Source: Flavobacterium tructae (GTDB taxonomy: Bacteria; Bacteroidota; Bacteroidia; Flavobacteriales; Flavobacteriaceae). From it: DNA of 35,001 nt. The notes below the pieces were generated by a model that did no database searches, had not been told where the DNA came from, and saw nothing but the letters and a program-made list of their open reading frames with translations. Location: positions 62,990 through 97,990 of the forward strand of contig NZ_MUHH01000018.1 in assembly GCF_002217475.1 (NCBI RefSeq), in the 5' to 3' direction. Shown piece after piece: positions 1 to 9,552 of the stretch. Within the stretch, counting starts at the first letter, position 1, and each line of letters starts with the position of its first letter. The translations under genes and the position numbers were made by a program.

Positions 1-1707
<1,707 letters not shown>

Positions 1708-1728
1708 TTTTATAATTTATAATAAGAG

Positions 1729-1763
1729 AAATCCCGTTCGCTAGCTGAACGGGATTTTTTTTT
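1729..1763 (+). terminator. Rho-independent terminator after the ABC-F gene
   Basis: An 11-bp perfect stem (AAATCCCGTTC at 1729-1739, GAACGGGATTT at 1747-1757) with a 7-nt loop runs into a T tract. It lies between convergent genes, 3 bp from the end of the small minus-strand gene at 1766, and may serve both directions. Confidence 0.88.
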
Positions 1764-1765
1764 AT

Positions 1766-1939
1766 TTATTTTTTGCCAAACAGTTTAGCGAAAATGAAGA
1801 TAATTATCGCAATAATAAAAATAACGATAAAGATACCAAAGCCCATTCCGGCTTTAAAAATGTCTCCGATAACTTCGCAGCTCGTAAATAAAAATAATAG
1901 TACAAATACCATTAACAAACGTTTGATTTTATTTTGCAT
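1766..1939 (-). CDS. Small membrane lipoprotein (57 aa), unknown function
   Basis: The minus strand reads ATG at 1939 to TAA at 1766. The product has a basic N-terminus (MQNKIKR), a hydrophobic stretch and a lipobox LFTSC with Cys21. A short soluble segment EVIGDIFKAGMGF follows, then one strongly hydrophobic helix at about 33-53 and the end KLFGKK. A signal-peptidase-II lipobox followed by a transmembrane helix and a basic tail is coherent protein architecture. The opposite-strand reading is open but has no such pattern. The gene is convergent with the ABC-F gene and ends next to the shared hairpin. I recognise no named family but have the impression that similar tiny proteins occur in other flavobacteria. 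Confidence 0.75.
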   Translation of the reverse strand: MQNKIKRLLMVFVLLFLFTSCEVIGDIFKAGMGFGIFIVIFIIAIIIFIFAKLFGKK

Positions 1940-2141
1940 GACTTTGATGTTTTAAGAACTTGCTGTTCTGATTCGTATAACTTAAAATTAGACCAAAAAA
2001 CAAGAAAGATCTTATATGATTTAATTAAAAAGTTCTATGATTTAGATTAAAATCAACTAGGTGTAAAAGGTTAAACAACTTTACAATAAAGAGAAGTAAA
2101 GATAAGGGAAAGGTAATGTTGTCTTAAAAGCTATTACGTTT

Positions 2142-2162
2142 TCGAACAATACTTTTGTTCGA
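2142..2162 (+). promoter_or_regulatory. -7 element inside an inverted repeat, upstream of the phosphatase gene
   Basis: TACTTTTG at 2150-2157 matches TAnnTTTG and lies 22 bp before the ATG at 2180. It is embedded in a perfect 8-bp inverted repeat, TCGAACAA (2142-2149) and TTGTTCGA (2155-2162), separated by 5 nt. A protein bound there would cover the -7 element, which suggests a repressor operator. No TTG lies at 17-23 bp upstream. Confidence 0.5.
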
Positions 2163-2179
2163 TCTAAACAAAAAAACGT

Positions 2180-4924
2180 ATGAAAAAACTTTACTTATTA
2201 TTTATGCTTCTGGGGCTAAGTTATGCTTCAAAAGCGCAAAAATTATTTCCTTATCTGCAAAACGCGACACCAACATCTATCTACGTTAACTGGAAAACGG
2301 ACAGTAATCCGGAATCTATCGTAGAGTACGGAACAACAGCATCGAGTCTAAATGTTACTGTTACCGGTAATACAAATGTTTTTACAGATTCAGGTTATCC
2401 GGGTAATTATTTCTACCATAGTGCAAAGCTGACGAACCTTTCGCCTAACACGAAATATTTCTACAGAATAAAAACCGGAGCAGATGTGTCTTCGGTTTAT
2501 TCTTTTAAAACATTGCCCAATCCGGGACAGGCAGCAACAGCTAATGGACACATTCGGTTTTTGATTATGGGGGATAATCAACTGAAAGCTGTTCCGCGTT
2601 ATGATTCTTTAGTGTCAGCGGCCAAAAGAAAAATAAAACAGAAATGGGGAAAAGACGCATCTCCTGATGATAATATCTCTATGACTTTTATGGTGGGAGA
2701 CCAGGTTGATGTGGGAACTTTAGATCATTACGAAAATGTGCATTTTAAAAAGAACAGAGGTTTATCGGGTAATGTACCTATTCAGACCACAGTCGGAAAT
2801 CATGAAACCTACGGGACACTTGGAATGAACTCCTATTACGATCATTTTTATATAAGCGAGCTTTCATATAAAGGCATTTCATCAGGAACAGAGAATTATT
2901 ATGCACAGCAGGCAGGTAATGTTTTGTTTATCAGTTTAAGTTCAGAACATACAGGGGCAGAACAGCTAAGCTGGTTGCAAAAAGTTCTTACCGCTGCAAA
3001 TGCGGATAATACTGTAGAATGGATTTTCTCTTTAAGCCACAGACCTTATCAGGCAGAGCAATACGTAGGTGATATTTCGACCTGGGTTCGTAATACAGCC
3101 GTGCCGTTATTGGTAACTTCTCCAAAATATTCGATGCATATTGGGGCGCACCATCATTTGTATCACCGCGGACAATTGAAAAATACACCTACCTATAATA
3201 TTATTTCGGGGGGTACAGCCTGGGATCAATATTGGGGATCTTCTACAGAGCAGGATTTTGATGATGTACAGAAAACCATTTGTAACTGGATTTACCAAAT
3301 TGTAGATATTGATGTGACAAACGGAAAAATGGACATTGAAAGTTATTCTATTGGAAGTGTTGATAAATGGAAGAACAACCAGTTAATGGATGAATTTCAT
3401 CGATATAAAAACAAAGCGGCACCTGCCAAACCTTCGATTACGAATACTTTTACTGCGACAAATACATTGCCGCTAACCGTTTCCGGATCGACTTATACGA
3501 CAACTACAGATGAGAAGTTGAATACCAGTCAGTTTTTGATTTCTCAAACACCAACATTCGATATTGTAAAGAAAGAAGTATATCGAGATTTTGAAAATTT
3601 ATACGGAAAGTATGGCACTAAGAAAGATTCGACTGTAAACATCAATCTGGGTGTAGATATTACTAAAATGGATCTGGCTTCTAATTCACTTCCAAATGGT
3701 AAATACTATGTGAAGTTAAGATACAGAGACCGTAATCTTGAATGGTCGCCATGGAGCGATGTTCAGACTTTTACAATTACAGGAAGTAACAATGTAAATA
3801 CGGCAATAGTTACAGATGCTCTGACCTATTCGTTGAACACACCTATAAAAATTGATTTTACGGATGCTCCGGCCAGTACTTCAACGTGGATTGGTTTATA
3901 CAAAGAAGGGCAGACTCCGGGAGGTTCTTCGCCATCGCAAACCTGGAAATATACGGATGGAAGTGCCAGCGGATTTATCACTTTCTCTAGCGGGCTGGCT
4001 ACTAAAGGACGTTATTATGCTGCAATATTTTCAAATGGAGGATACACGGAAATTGCGCCGCGAAAATACTTTTATGTAGGGCCGGTACCGACCTTAACGA
4101 CTGATAAAACCGAGTATTCTGTTGGAACTCCTATCCTTATTAATTATACAAATGGTCCGCAACTGGCAAAAGACTGGATTGGTATTTACAGAATGGGGGT
4201 TAATCCCGGATCCGGAGTTACAGCAACAAGCTGGCAATATGTTACAACAGCTGCAGATGCTAAATCTTTCACAGGACTGCCAAAAGGTTATTATTATGCC
4301 GAGTATTATTTACAGGACGGATTTAATCCGATTGGAAACAAAGTATTTTTTAAAGTAGGAGCAGTCGTTACCGAATTATGGATCAATAAACCGGTTTATG
4401 ATTTGGGCGAGCAGATTACCGCTTCGTGGACAGATGCTCCGGGAATTGTAAAAGACTGGTTGGGGATTTATCATGATGGAGATAATCCGAATGAAAAACC
4501 ACTGGTGAGCTATACCTATTTTGAAGGACTTTCTGAAGGAACAAAAAATATTGCAGCTACAGAATTGCCAACAGAAAAAGGGAAATACTTTTTGGTAATG
4601 TTTACGAACGATTCTTATAATGAAGTTTCAAACAGAGTTTCTTTTGAAGTGATCGATCCGCATCTGAACAATGATGAATTTAAAATCGATAATGGTTTGA
4701 GAGTGTATCCAAATCCAACAAAGAATGATACGGAAACCTTTATTCAATCTGAATATCCTATTGATGAAATAGAAATTTACAGCATGGAAGGGAAATTATT
4801 ATATGCTACAAAAAATGTAAACAATAATAAGTTTTCTCTAATCAATCAGGATTTACCAAAAGGAGTTTATATTCTAAAAATACATTCCCGTAAATTGTTT
4901 ACGGCTAAACTAATTGTGAAGTAG
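2180..4924 (+). CDS. Secreted purple-acid-phosphatase-like metallophosphoesterase with T9SS type A tail
   Basis: The 914-residue protein starts with a signal peptide (about 1-20, ending SKAQ). A fibronectin-like purple acid phosphatase N-domain follows (about 22-108, with LSPNTKYFYRI). A calcineurin-like metallophosphoesterase domain spans about 122-385. Its metal motifs are GDN (near 131), GDQVD (near 172), GNHE (near 206), a conserved SHRP histidine (near 286) and GAHHH (near 320). Three related beta-sandwich repeats follow (about 540-825), each with a W-[IL]-G-[IL]-Y signature. The C-terminus (about 840-914) is a type A T9SS sorting domain: LRVYPNPT, then ...LPKGVYILKI... and a basic end KLIVK. 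It is probably exported by the type IX system and surface-attached or released, hydrolysing phosphate esters. The exact substrate is unknown. Confidence 0.9.
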   Translation: MKKLYLLFMLLGLSYASKAQKLFPYLQNATPTSIYVNWKTDSNPESIVEYGTTASSLNVTVTGNTNVFTDSGYPGNYFYHSAKLTNLSPNTKYFYRIKTGADVSSVYSFKTLPNPGQAATANGHIRFLIMGDNQLKAVPRYDSLVSAAKRKIKQKWGKDASPDDNISMTFMVGDQVDVGTLDHYENVHFKKNRGLSGNVPIQTTVGNHETYGTLGMNSYYDHFYISELSYKGISSGTENYYAQQAGNVLFISLSSEHTGAEQLSWLQKVLTAANADNTVEWIFSLSHRPYQAEQYVGDISTWVRNTAVPLLVTSPKYSMHIGAHHHLYHRGQLKNTPTYNIISGGTAWDQYWGSSTEQDFDDVQKTICNWIYQIVDIDVTNGKMDIESYSIGSVDKWKNNQLMDEFHRYKNKAAPAKPSITNTFTATNTLPLTVSGSTYTTTTDEKLNTSQFLISQTPTFDIVKKEVYRDFENLYGKYGTKKDSTVNINLGVDITKMDLASNSLPNGKYYVKLRYRDRNLEWSPWSDVQTFTITGSNNVNTAIVTDALTYSLNTPIKIDFTDAPASTSTWIGLYKEGQTPGGSSPSQTWKYTDGSASGFITFSSGLATKGRYYAAIFSNGGYTEIAPRKYFYVGPVPTLTTDKTEYSVGTPILINYTNGPQLAKDWIGIYRMGVNPGSGVTATSWQYVTTAADAKSFTGLPKGYYYAEYYLQDGFNPIGNKVFFKVGAVVTELWINKPVYDLGEQITASWTDAPGIVKDWLGIYHDGDNPNEKPLVSYTYFEGLSEGTKNIAATELPTEKGKYFLVMFTNDSYNEVSNRVSFEVIDPHLNNDEFKIDNGLRVYPNPTKNDTETFIQSEYPIDEIEIYSMEGKLLYATKNVNNNKFSLINQDLPKGVYILKIHSRKLFTAKLIVK

Positions 4925-4937
4925 TTTTTTTTTTTTT

Positions 4938-4977
4938 CGAAACCCCATTTGCGTCTGTAAGTGGGGTTTCGTTTTTT
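4938..4977 (+). terminator. Rho-independent terminator after the phosphatase gene
   Basis: A 10-bp perfect stem CGAAACCCCA (4938-4947) with TGGGGTTTCG (4962-4971) is followed by T6. It is polar for the plus strand, because the minus-strand side runs into an A tract. Confidence 0.88.
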
Positions 4978-4980
4978 AGG

Positions 4981-5553
4981 TCATGACAGTTCGTGTACGG
5001 GAACTGTCTTTTTTATTGACTCTTTTATGGTATCAATTTGATTCAGATGTCGCAGGATATGATGAATAAAAAACTGAAAAGTATCTCCTAGTTTTAGTCT
5101 TAGTAAACGGGATAAAGAAGTGGGGATTTTTATACGATTTAAACTCACCTTTTTGGATTGTTCCAGTAATGCTAATAATTCAAATTGTTGATTGATGAAT
5201 TTGTCAATTACACTTTTGTCAAGTTCAGAGTTTAATGGATTTTTGTCTTTAAAGGTTTTCATTTTGTTCAGCTTTTCTTTCGGAAGCATACTTTTGGCAA
5301 AATAGCCTCCTAAAAATCCGCTATTAAAATGAGTTTCAGAAGAGGTTTTCGAATTCTTTATTTTGTCTTTTATCTCAGGCAGATAATAATCACCATACAA
5401 ATTCAAGTGCTCCAGACATTCCAAAATGTTCCAGGAAGCAGGATTTTCTCTCCATGTCAAAGTTTGTATAGTATCATTCTTAAGTTTTTCAGCCTGATTG
5501 ATACTATCTCTCGTGTGATCCATTAGTAATTGTATGAGTTTTTCTGATTGCAT
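4981..5553 (-). CDS. DinB-superfamily protein
   Basis: This 190-residue protein is mostly helical, as in the DinB/YfiT four-helix-bundle superfamily. The expected metal-binding histidines are visible: H49 in LECLEHLN, and H165 and H169 in HHILRHLNQ near the C-terminus. Members include thiol-dependent S-transferases and proteins of unknown function, and the substrate cannot be inferred. The gene follows a Crp/Fnr-type regulator on the same strand. A perfect FNR-type dyad lies 48 bp upstream of the start codon, so it is the probable target of that regulator. Confidence 0.8.
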   Translation of the reverse strand: MQSEKLIQLLMDHTRDSINQAEKLKNDTIQTLTWRENPASWNILECLEHLNLYGDYYLPEIKDKIKNSKTSSETHFNSGFLGGYFAKSMLPKEKLNKMKTFKDKNPLNSELDKSVIDKFINQQFELLALLEQSKKVSLNRIKIPTSLSRLLRLKLGDTFQFFIHHILRHLNQIDTIKESIKKTVPVHELS

Positions 5554-5570
5554 AGGTTTAATTTTTGAAG

Positions 5571-5614
5571 CAAAGTTTCAAAAAGTTTTTCCGGAAATGA
5601 TTGATCGAAATCAA
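5571..5614 (-). promoter_or_regulatory. FNR-type operator and near-consensus -7 element upstream of the dinB-like gene
   Basis: TTGAT-CGAA-ATCAA at 5601-5614 is an exact match to the classical FNR box TTGAT-N4-ATCAA. Its last bases overlap the stop codon of the upstream regulator gene (5611-5613). On the minus strand AAACTTTG (5578 down to 5571) differs from TAnnTTTG at one base. The dyad centre (5607.5) is 29.5 bp from the first base of that element, consistent with a class II activator site. Confidence 0.6.
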
Positions 5615-6117
5615 GACTTTTTTAATCTCGATAATGTCTCAGGTGTCATTCTTAGATAGTTGGCAATGTGTTTGTTTGGAACTTCCTGAAAAAGCTTCGG
5701 ACTTCTCCTTAAAACTCTTCGGTATCTTTCTTTTGGAGAAGTGGTTAAAATATCAATTTCGCGTTCCATTTGCTGCACTACTAAGTTTTCTAAAATAGTA
5801 ATCCATAGGTTTTTATTGGCTTCAATTTTTAAAAACTGATCTATTTGCTTCTTTGTTATAATCTTTACAACTGTTTTTTTAATCGCCTGAATGCAGAGGT
5901 CAGAAGGCTTTCCTGTTAAGAAAGAATCCAGTGACACAATTAAATTTTGTTGGTAACCAAATCGAATGATTTGTTCTTCATCATCGTCTAAAACAAAAAG
6001 CCGTAAGCTTCCGCTCTCGACAAAATAGATATTGTCGTCTATGCTTCCTTTGACTTTAAGAAATTCATTTCTGCTTATTGTTATTGTTTTTTCAGAAAGT
6101 GCAATGATTTCTTTCAT
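5611..6117 (-). CDS. Crp/Fnr-family transcriptional regulator (A)
   Basis: The 168-residue protein has a cyclic-nucleotide-binding-like beta roll (about 12-105, with NIYFVESGSLRLFV), a dimerisation helix (about 105-130) and a short winged helix-turn-helix at the end. The recognition helix carries ExxSR (E160-T-L-S-R164), the FNR-type pattern that reads TTGA half-sites. Only one cysteine is present, so there is no FNR iron-sulfur cluster. The start codon overlaps the methyltransferase stop by 4 nt (ATGA), so the two are translationally coupled. The ligand is unknown. The probable target is the downstream dinB-like gene. Confidence 0.87.
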   Translation of the reverse strand: MKEIIALSEKTITISRNEFLKVKGSIDDNIYFVESGSLRLFVLDDDEEQIIRFGYQQNLIVSLDSFLTGKPSDLCIQAIKKTVVKIITKKQIDQFLKIEANKNLWITILENLVVQQMEREIDILTTSPKERYRRVLRRSPKLFQEVPNKHIANYLRMTPETLSRLKKS

Positions 6118-6743
6118 TTTTTTTGAGCAATTAGTATAGTATGAATCTCAATATTTTCGGATTTTGGATATTTAACTTCAAACGATTTAATGATTTTGAA
6201 ATTATGTATAGAAAGCTGTTTTTCTATGTTCTTTAAATTATGATAATAGAAATATGTTCGGTCGCCGGTGCTTCCCGAAATGAAACCTGATTCAGTGGAA
6301 TGCCCTTCAACAAAACTAAGATAAAAAATACCACCAGGACAGAGTATTTTATCAATGCTGTTGATTAGTTTGGAACAATCTTCTTCGGACAAATAGGGCA
6401 GACAAAAACCACAAATAATGGCATCAAATTGTTGATTTACTTTGTTGAGGTCTCGCGTATCCATTACTTCAAACTGGGCAGAAGGATTGTTCTTTTGTGC
6501 TAATTCAATCATTTTGGGAGCAATGTCAATTCCTCTAATTTTTAAATTAGGTTTCTTTGATAATAAATATTTTGTAATGTTTCCCGGACCACAGCCAATT
6601 TCAAAGATATGGAGCTGTTCGTTTTTCAAAGCATCGCAAAAGAAGTCGTAAGTTTCATTATACAGCTTTAAATCCATGAACTTGTCTTGATAAACAGTTG
6701 CGATTTTATCCCAGGTTTCGAAAGTTTCTTTGTATTGATCCAT
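6114..6743 (-). CDS. Class I SAM-dependent methyltransferase
   Basis: The 209-residue protein has a Rossmann-type methyltransferase core. Motif I is IFEIGCGPGNITKYLL (about 45-60), motif II is RGIDIAPKMIELA (about 69-81), an acidic motif EVMDTRDL lies near 92, and a post-motif segment IICGFCLPYLSEEDC follows. It fits the methyltransferase domain 11/25 families, and the substrate cannot be predicted. It overlaps the following regulator gene by ATGA. A near-match -7 element TATATTTT lies on the minus strand at 6808-6801, 58 bp upstream of the start. Confidence 0.85.
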   Translation of the reverse strand: MDQYKETFETWDKIATVYQDKFMDLKLYNETYDFFCDALKNEQLHIFEIGCGPGNITKYLLSKKPNLKIRGIDIAPKMIELAQKNNPSAQFEVMDTRDLNKVNQQFDAIICGFCLPYLSEEDCSKLINSIDKILCPGGIFYLSFVEGHSTESGFISGSTGDRTYFYYHNLKNIEKQLSIHNFKIIKSFEVKYPKSENIEIHTILIAQKK

Positions 6744-6935
6744 AGCTTTAATCTTGTGTTTGGTCTGTAAGCAAGAAGTATAGGTAAGTGCTGTACTGCT
6801 AAAATATAATTTTAAATTTAGAGACGGAAATAGTTTTTTGATGTAGACTTTTAGTCCGGTCTCCAGCTTTAAGGTTTCTTTTGACAGTTTATGGCCGGCT
6901 CAAAATGATTAGGCAATGGTTCCGGTAAAATTTAG

Positions 6936-8012
6936 TTAGCGGGTTATTTTTCGCATAAGAGCTTCAAATGGACCGTTCTGAAAGTGTCTTGCCCAAAGTT
7001 TACTAAAGTAGTAACTGAGTACAAAGTACGCAATTGAAAACAGTAAAATATAAATTGGTTTTGTTGCTTTCTGATCTGCTGAATATTGGACCAGATCATT
7101 ACCTGTTAGTGCAGAAAATAAAATTAAACCAATGGTAAGATGTGAAATGTAATGCGTAAGCGTCATTTGACCCGTTGGCGCAAAACTTTGTACATATTGG
7201 TTATTTCCGTTTTTTTCTCCGATGTACATAAAGAAGGCGATCAGCATCAGAGCAAATCCGGAGGTGCTTAGCATAAAAGGAAGGTACGGAGGGAGATAAT
7301 CGGCATTGATAAATAAATGTAAATTCTCTGAAAGTACAAATTGTCCGGACAATAATTGAAGTAATGCTATCGATACATAGAATAAAAGTCCAATAATAAA
7401 CATCTTCTTCTGAATCTTTTTACTGCTCCAGTTTAGTCTTCCGAGATACATTCCTAAAAGAAAATAAGCAATCCAGGGGAATACAGCATTCCAGCCATTG
7501 TAAAAAGTATTTCTGATAAACCCGTTCAGGGTATAAAAATCTTTGTATTGAAAAGTGGCAATGTTCCAGCCCGTTTCATAGGGAACAATAAAAATTAAAA
7601 AGTGAAAACTAAAGACCGCCACAGCCGCCAGAAACAGAAAAAACCTTTTATCTAAAAAGATTATAAAAGCAATTATGAACATATAGCAACCGTAAAAGTG
7701 CAAAATATCGGCAGGCCAGATCAGGTTAAGCAAAAGTCCGATGACAAATAAAAAAACAGCCCGTTTGAGGATGGTATTTCTCAGCTTGTTTTTCTCGGCA
7801 GGAGTATATTCCACTCTGTTGGTCATAAGCGCAATACCCATTCCGGCCAGTATCACAAAAACAGAGCTCGAATTGCCGCTAAAGAGAGACATAAATTGTG
7901 CAACAGTATTTTGGTCGTTATGGGAGCCAAAAACCATATTGAAATTAACGATAAACATTCCGAAGATGGCATATGCTCTTGCCAGATCAAATCCTATAAT
8001 TCTTTGTTTCAT
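6936..8012 (-). CDS. DUF418/YeiB-family multispanning membrane protein
   Basis: The 358-residue protein has about 9-10 hydrophobic helices. The N-terminus RIIGFDLARAYAIFGMFIVN is typical of the YeiB and heparan-acetyltransferase-like group. The C-terminal half matches DUF418 (SFAPTGQMTLTHYISH near 285, and an end region GPFEALMRKITR equivalent to the GPxExLxR motif). These proteins are inner-membrane and are suspected acyl or small-molecule transferases, with no activity established for most. The gene is preceded by a perfect Crp/Fnr-type palindrome and lies directly downstream of regulator B. Confidence 0.85.
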   Translation of the reverse strand: MKQRIIGFDLARAYAIFGMFIVNFNMVFGSHNDQNTVAQFMSLFSGNSSSVFVILAGMGIALMTNRVEYTPAEKNKLRNTILKRAVFLFVIGLLLNLIWPADILHFYGCYMFIIAFIIFLDKRFFLFLAAVAVFSFHFLIFIVPYETGWNIATFQYKDFYTLNGFIRNTFYNGWNAVFPWIAYFLLGMYLGRLNWSSKKIQKKMFIIGLLFYVSIALLQLLSGQFVLSENLHLFINADYLPPYLPFMLSTSGFALMLIAFFMYIGEKNGNNQYVQSFAPTGQMTLTHYISHLTIGLILFSALTGNDLVQYSADQKATKPIYILLFSIAYFVLSYYFSKLWARHFQNGPFEALMRKITR

Positions 8013-8031
8013 TTTTTTATATTTTATGAAA

Positions 8032-8077
8032 CAAATGTCGAAATGAAAAATCGCGGGAAATTTGACTTAAGTCAAAT
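8032..8077 (-). promoter_or_regulatory. 18-bp Crp/Fnr-type palindrome and -7-like element upstream of the DUF418 gene
   Basis: ATTTGACTTAAGTCAAAT at 8060-8077 is a perfect 18-bp palindrome with core TTGAC-TTAA-GTCAA, the shape of an FNR/CRP box. On the minus strand GACATTTG (8039 down to 8032) matches TAnnTTTG except at the first base. The dyad centre (8068.5) is 29.5 bp from the start of that element, the same geometry as at 5571-5614. Confidence 0.62.
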
Positions 8078-8084
8078 AATACAT

Positions 8085-8651
8085 TTAAATTTTGGACCGG
8101 ATCCTGCTTAGAGTTTCCAAAGATATTCCAAGATAAGAAGCGATATGTGTAAGCTGGATGTTTTTAATAATATGCGAATGCTCTTTAATTAATTTAAGGT
8201 AGCGGGTCGTAGCATCCAGTGTACGAAACTGAAACAAGCGGTCCTCCAGCCAAATTGCGTAATACTCGGTGAGCATCAAGTCTAATTCTGTCAATTTTGG
8301 GAATTGCTTTTTTGCATTCTGAAATCCTTTAAAGTCAGTTTGTGAAACGGTGATGTCTGTCACGGCTTGAATAAATTCGTTACTTGTCGTTTGCAGGCAA
8401 TAACTATTAAAAGATACCGCGATATCATCTTTAAAGTATAATTCTGTCGTGATTTCTTTTCCATCATCGAGGTAGTACTTTCTAACAATTCCTTCTTCTA
8501 TAAAATAGCTTTTACTGCAAATTTCATCTTGTCGTAATAAAAACTCCCCTTTTTTTAAACTCCTGGTAGTGGAGATGCTATTTAAAGCGGCTAAGGTTTC
8601 CTGATCAAGGCTGTTTATAAAAGTATCTATTTTGATGAGATAAGAATTCAT
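8085..8651 (-). CDS. Crp/Fnr-family transcriptional regulator (B)
   Basis: The 188-residue protein has an effector beta roll (about 25-120, with SLKKGEFLLRQDEICSKSYFIEEG split by short loops), a dimer helix and a C-terminal helix-turn-helix LTHIASYLGISLETLSRI. The recognition helix has E179-T-L-S-R183, the FNR-type ExxSR signature. There are two scattered cysteines and no iron-sulfur motif. The gene precedes the DUF418 gene on the same strand with 72 bp between them, which hold the palindrome at 8060-8077. It has its own -7 element at 8734-8741. The effector is unknown. Confidence 0.88.
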   Translation of the reverse strand: MNSYLIKIDTFINSLDQETLAALNSISTTRSLKKGEFLLRQDEICSKSYFIEEGIVRKYYLDDGKEITTELYFKDDIAVSFNSYCLQTTSNEFIQAVTDITVSQTDFKGFQNAKKQFPKLTELDLMLTEYYAIWLEDRLFQFRTLDATTRYLKLIKEHSHIIKNIQLTHIASYLGISLETLSRIRSKI

Positions 8652-8733
8652 TTTTTAGGTATGTATTCGGTTTTTAAAAGTAATCATAGCCAGGATGATT
8701 ATTTTTCTCCTAATCTTATGTGTTTTGGTTGGT

Positions 8734-8741
8734 CAAATATA
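8734..8741 (-). promoter_or_regulatory. -7 promoter element for regulator B
   Basis: The minus strand reads TATATTTG, a perfect TAnnTTTG, 82 bp upstream of the start codon at 8651. No TTG is found at the usual spacing. Confidence 0.45.
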
Positions 8742-8963
8742 ATAAAATAGCAAAAAGGATCTGATTAAGTTAAGAGATGTTGATGACGTTGTACGAAAGG
8801 TTTTTTTAAACTTGTATGGTTTCATAAGCGACAAATTGAAATTTGCTGCCGTACTATTATTCATTTCTTCGGGATTTAAAAGAATGCTTTGTGCTATTAC
8901 AACGCTAAAAATTTATTCAAATATTTGTATTTAGAAAGAGACTACAAATAAATTCTGATTTTG

Positions 8964-8971
8964 TATATTTG
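8964..8971 (+). promoter_or_regulatory. -7 promoter element for pyrR
   Basis: TATATTTG is a perfect TAnnTTTG element, 24 bp before the ATG at 8996. The transcript would start close to the gene, leaving no room for a PyrR-type attenuator leader ahead of pyrR. The in-frame TTG at 8969 lies inside this element, which argues against it as a start codon. Confidence 0.55.
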
Positions 8972-8995
8972 CCCAACCAAACATTATACTTAATT

Positions 8996-9535
8996 ATGAG
9001 CCAAAAAGTATTACTTAATTCAAAAGAAGTTACTATCATACTCCATCGTTTGGCTTGTCAGTTAATCGAAAAACATCTTGATTTTTCAGATACTATTTTA
9101 ATCGGAATTCAGCCAAGAGGTGTTTTTTTAGCCGAACGTTTGAAACAAATATTAGAAAGCGAGTACAAAACACCCGAAATTTCTCTGGGTTATTTAGATA
9201 TCACCTTTTTTAGAGACGATTTCCGCCGCACCGAAAAACCGCTTGAAGCGAATAAAACCCAAATCAATTTTATAGTCGAAAATAAAAAAGTCATTTTTAT
9301 TGATGACGTTTTGTTTACCGGACGAAGCATTCGTTCCGCGTTAACTGCTATTCAGTCTTTTGGAAGACCTTCAGAAATTGAATTGTTAGTTTTAATTGAC
9401 CGACGTTTTAGCCGCAATTTACCTATTCAGCCCGATTATCGTGGTCGTCAGGTAGATGCTATTAATGACGAAAAAGTTAAGGTAAGCTGGAAAGAAAATG
9501 AAGGTGAAGATGTGGTCTATTTGATAACAAATTAA
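8996..9535 (+). CDS. pyrR: PyrR: pyrimidine operon regulator / uracil phosphoribosyltransferase
   Basis: The 179-residue type I phosphoribosyltransferase has the PRPP loop VIFIDDVLFTGRSIR (about 99-113), with the acidic pair D103-D104. It also has IGIQPRGVFLAERL (about 36-49) and the PyrR-typical LGYLDITFFRDD segment (about 64-75). It converts uracil and PRPP to UMP. In many bacteria it binds pyr mRNA to control attenuation, but here I see no leader upstream. The start at 8996 gives MSQKVLLNS. An upstream TTG at 8969 would add nine residues but lies in the promoter. The gene is followed by an uncharacterised gene (17-bp gap) and pyrB. Confidence 0.92.
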   Translation: MSQKVLLNSKEVTIILHRLACQLIEKHLDFSDTILIGIQPRGVFLAERLKQILESEYKTPEISLGYLDITFFRDDFRRTEKPLEANKTQINFIVENKKVIFIDDVLFTGRSIRSALTAIQSFGRPSEIELLVLIDRRFSRNLPIQPDYRGRQVDAINDEKVKVSWKENEGEDVVYLITN

Positions 9536-9552
9536 CGATTAAATAAAAAAGG

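Larger units (their letters stand above)
8652..8995 (+). other. Divergent intergenic region between regulator B and pyrR
   Basis: No gene is seen. It holds the two -7 elements listed separately. An inverted repeat TAATCAT (8681-8687) / ATGATTA (8695-8701) lies in the leader of regulator B. A 14-bp dyad CAAATT-GA-AATTTG is at 8832-8845. The rest is AT-rich sequence without visible structure. Confidence 0.6.

Noticed and set aside
1773..1955. 60-residue plus-strand open frame
   Set aside because: It is antisense to the lipoprotein gene at 1766-1939, whose lipobox and transmembrane helix are more protein-like; the plus-strand product has no recognisable features.
5611..8651. Oxygen sensing by true FNR proteins
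   Set aside because: Regulators A and B have FNR-like recognition helices but lack the four-cysteine iron-sulfur motif, so an FNR name is not justified.
8969..8995. TTG start extending pyrR by nine residues
   Set aside because: The TTG lies inside the perfect -7 element TATATTTG, so it should not be transcribed.
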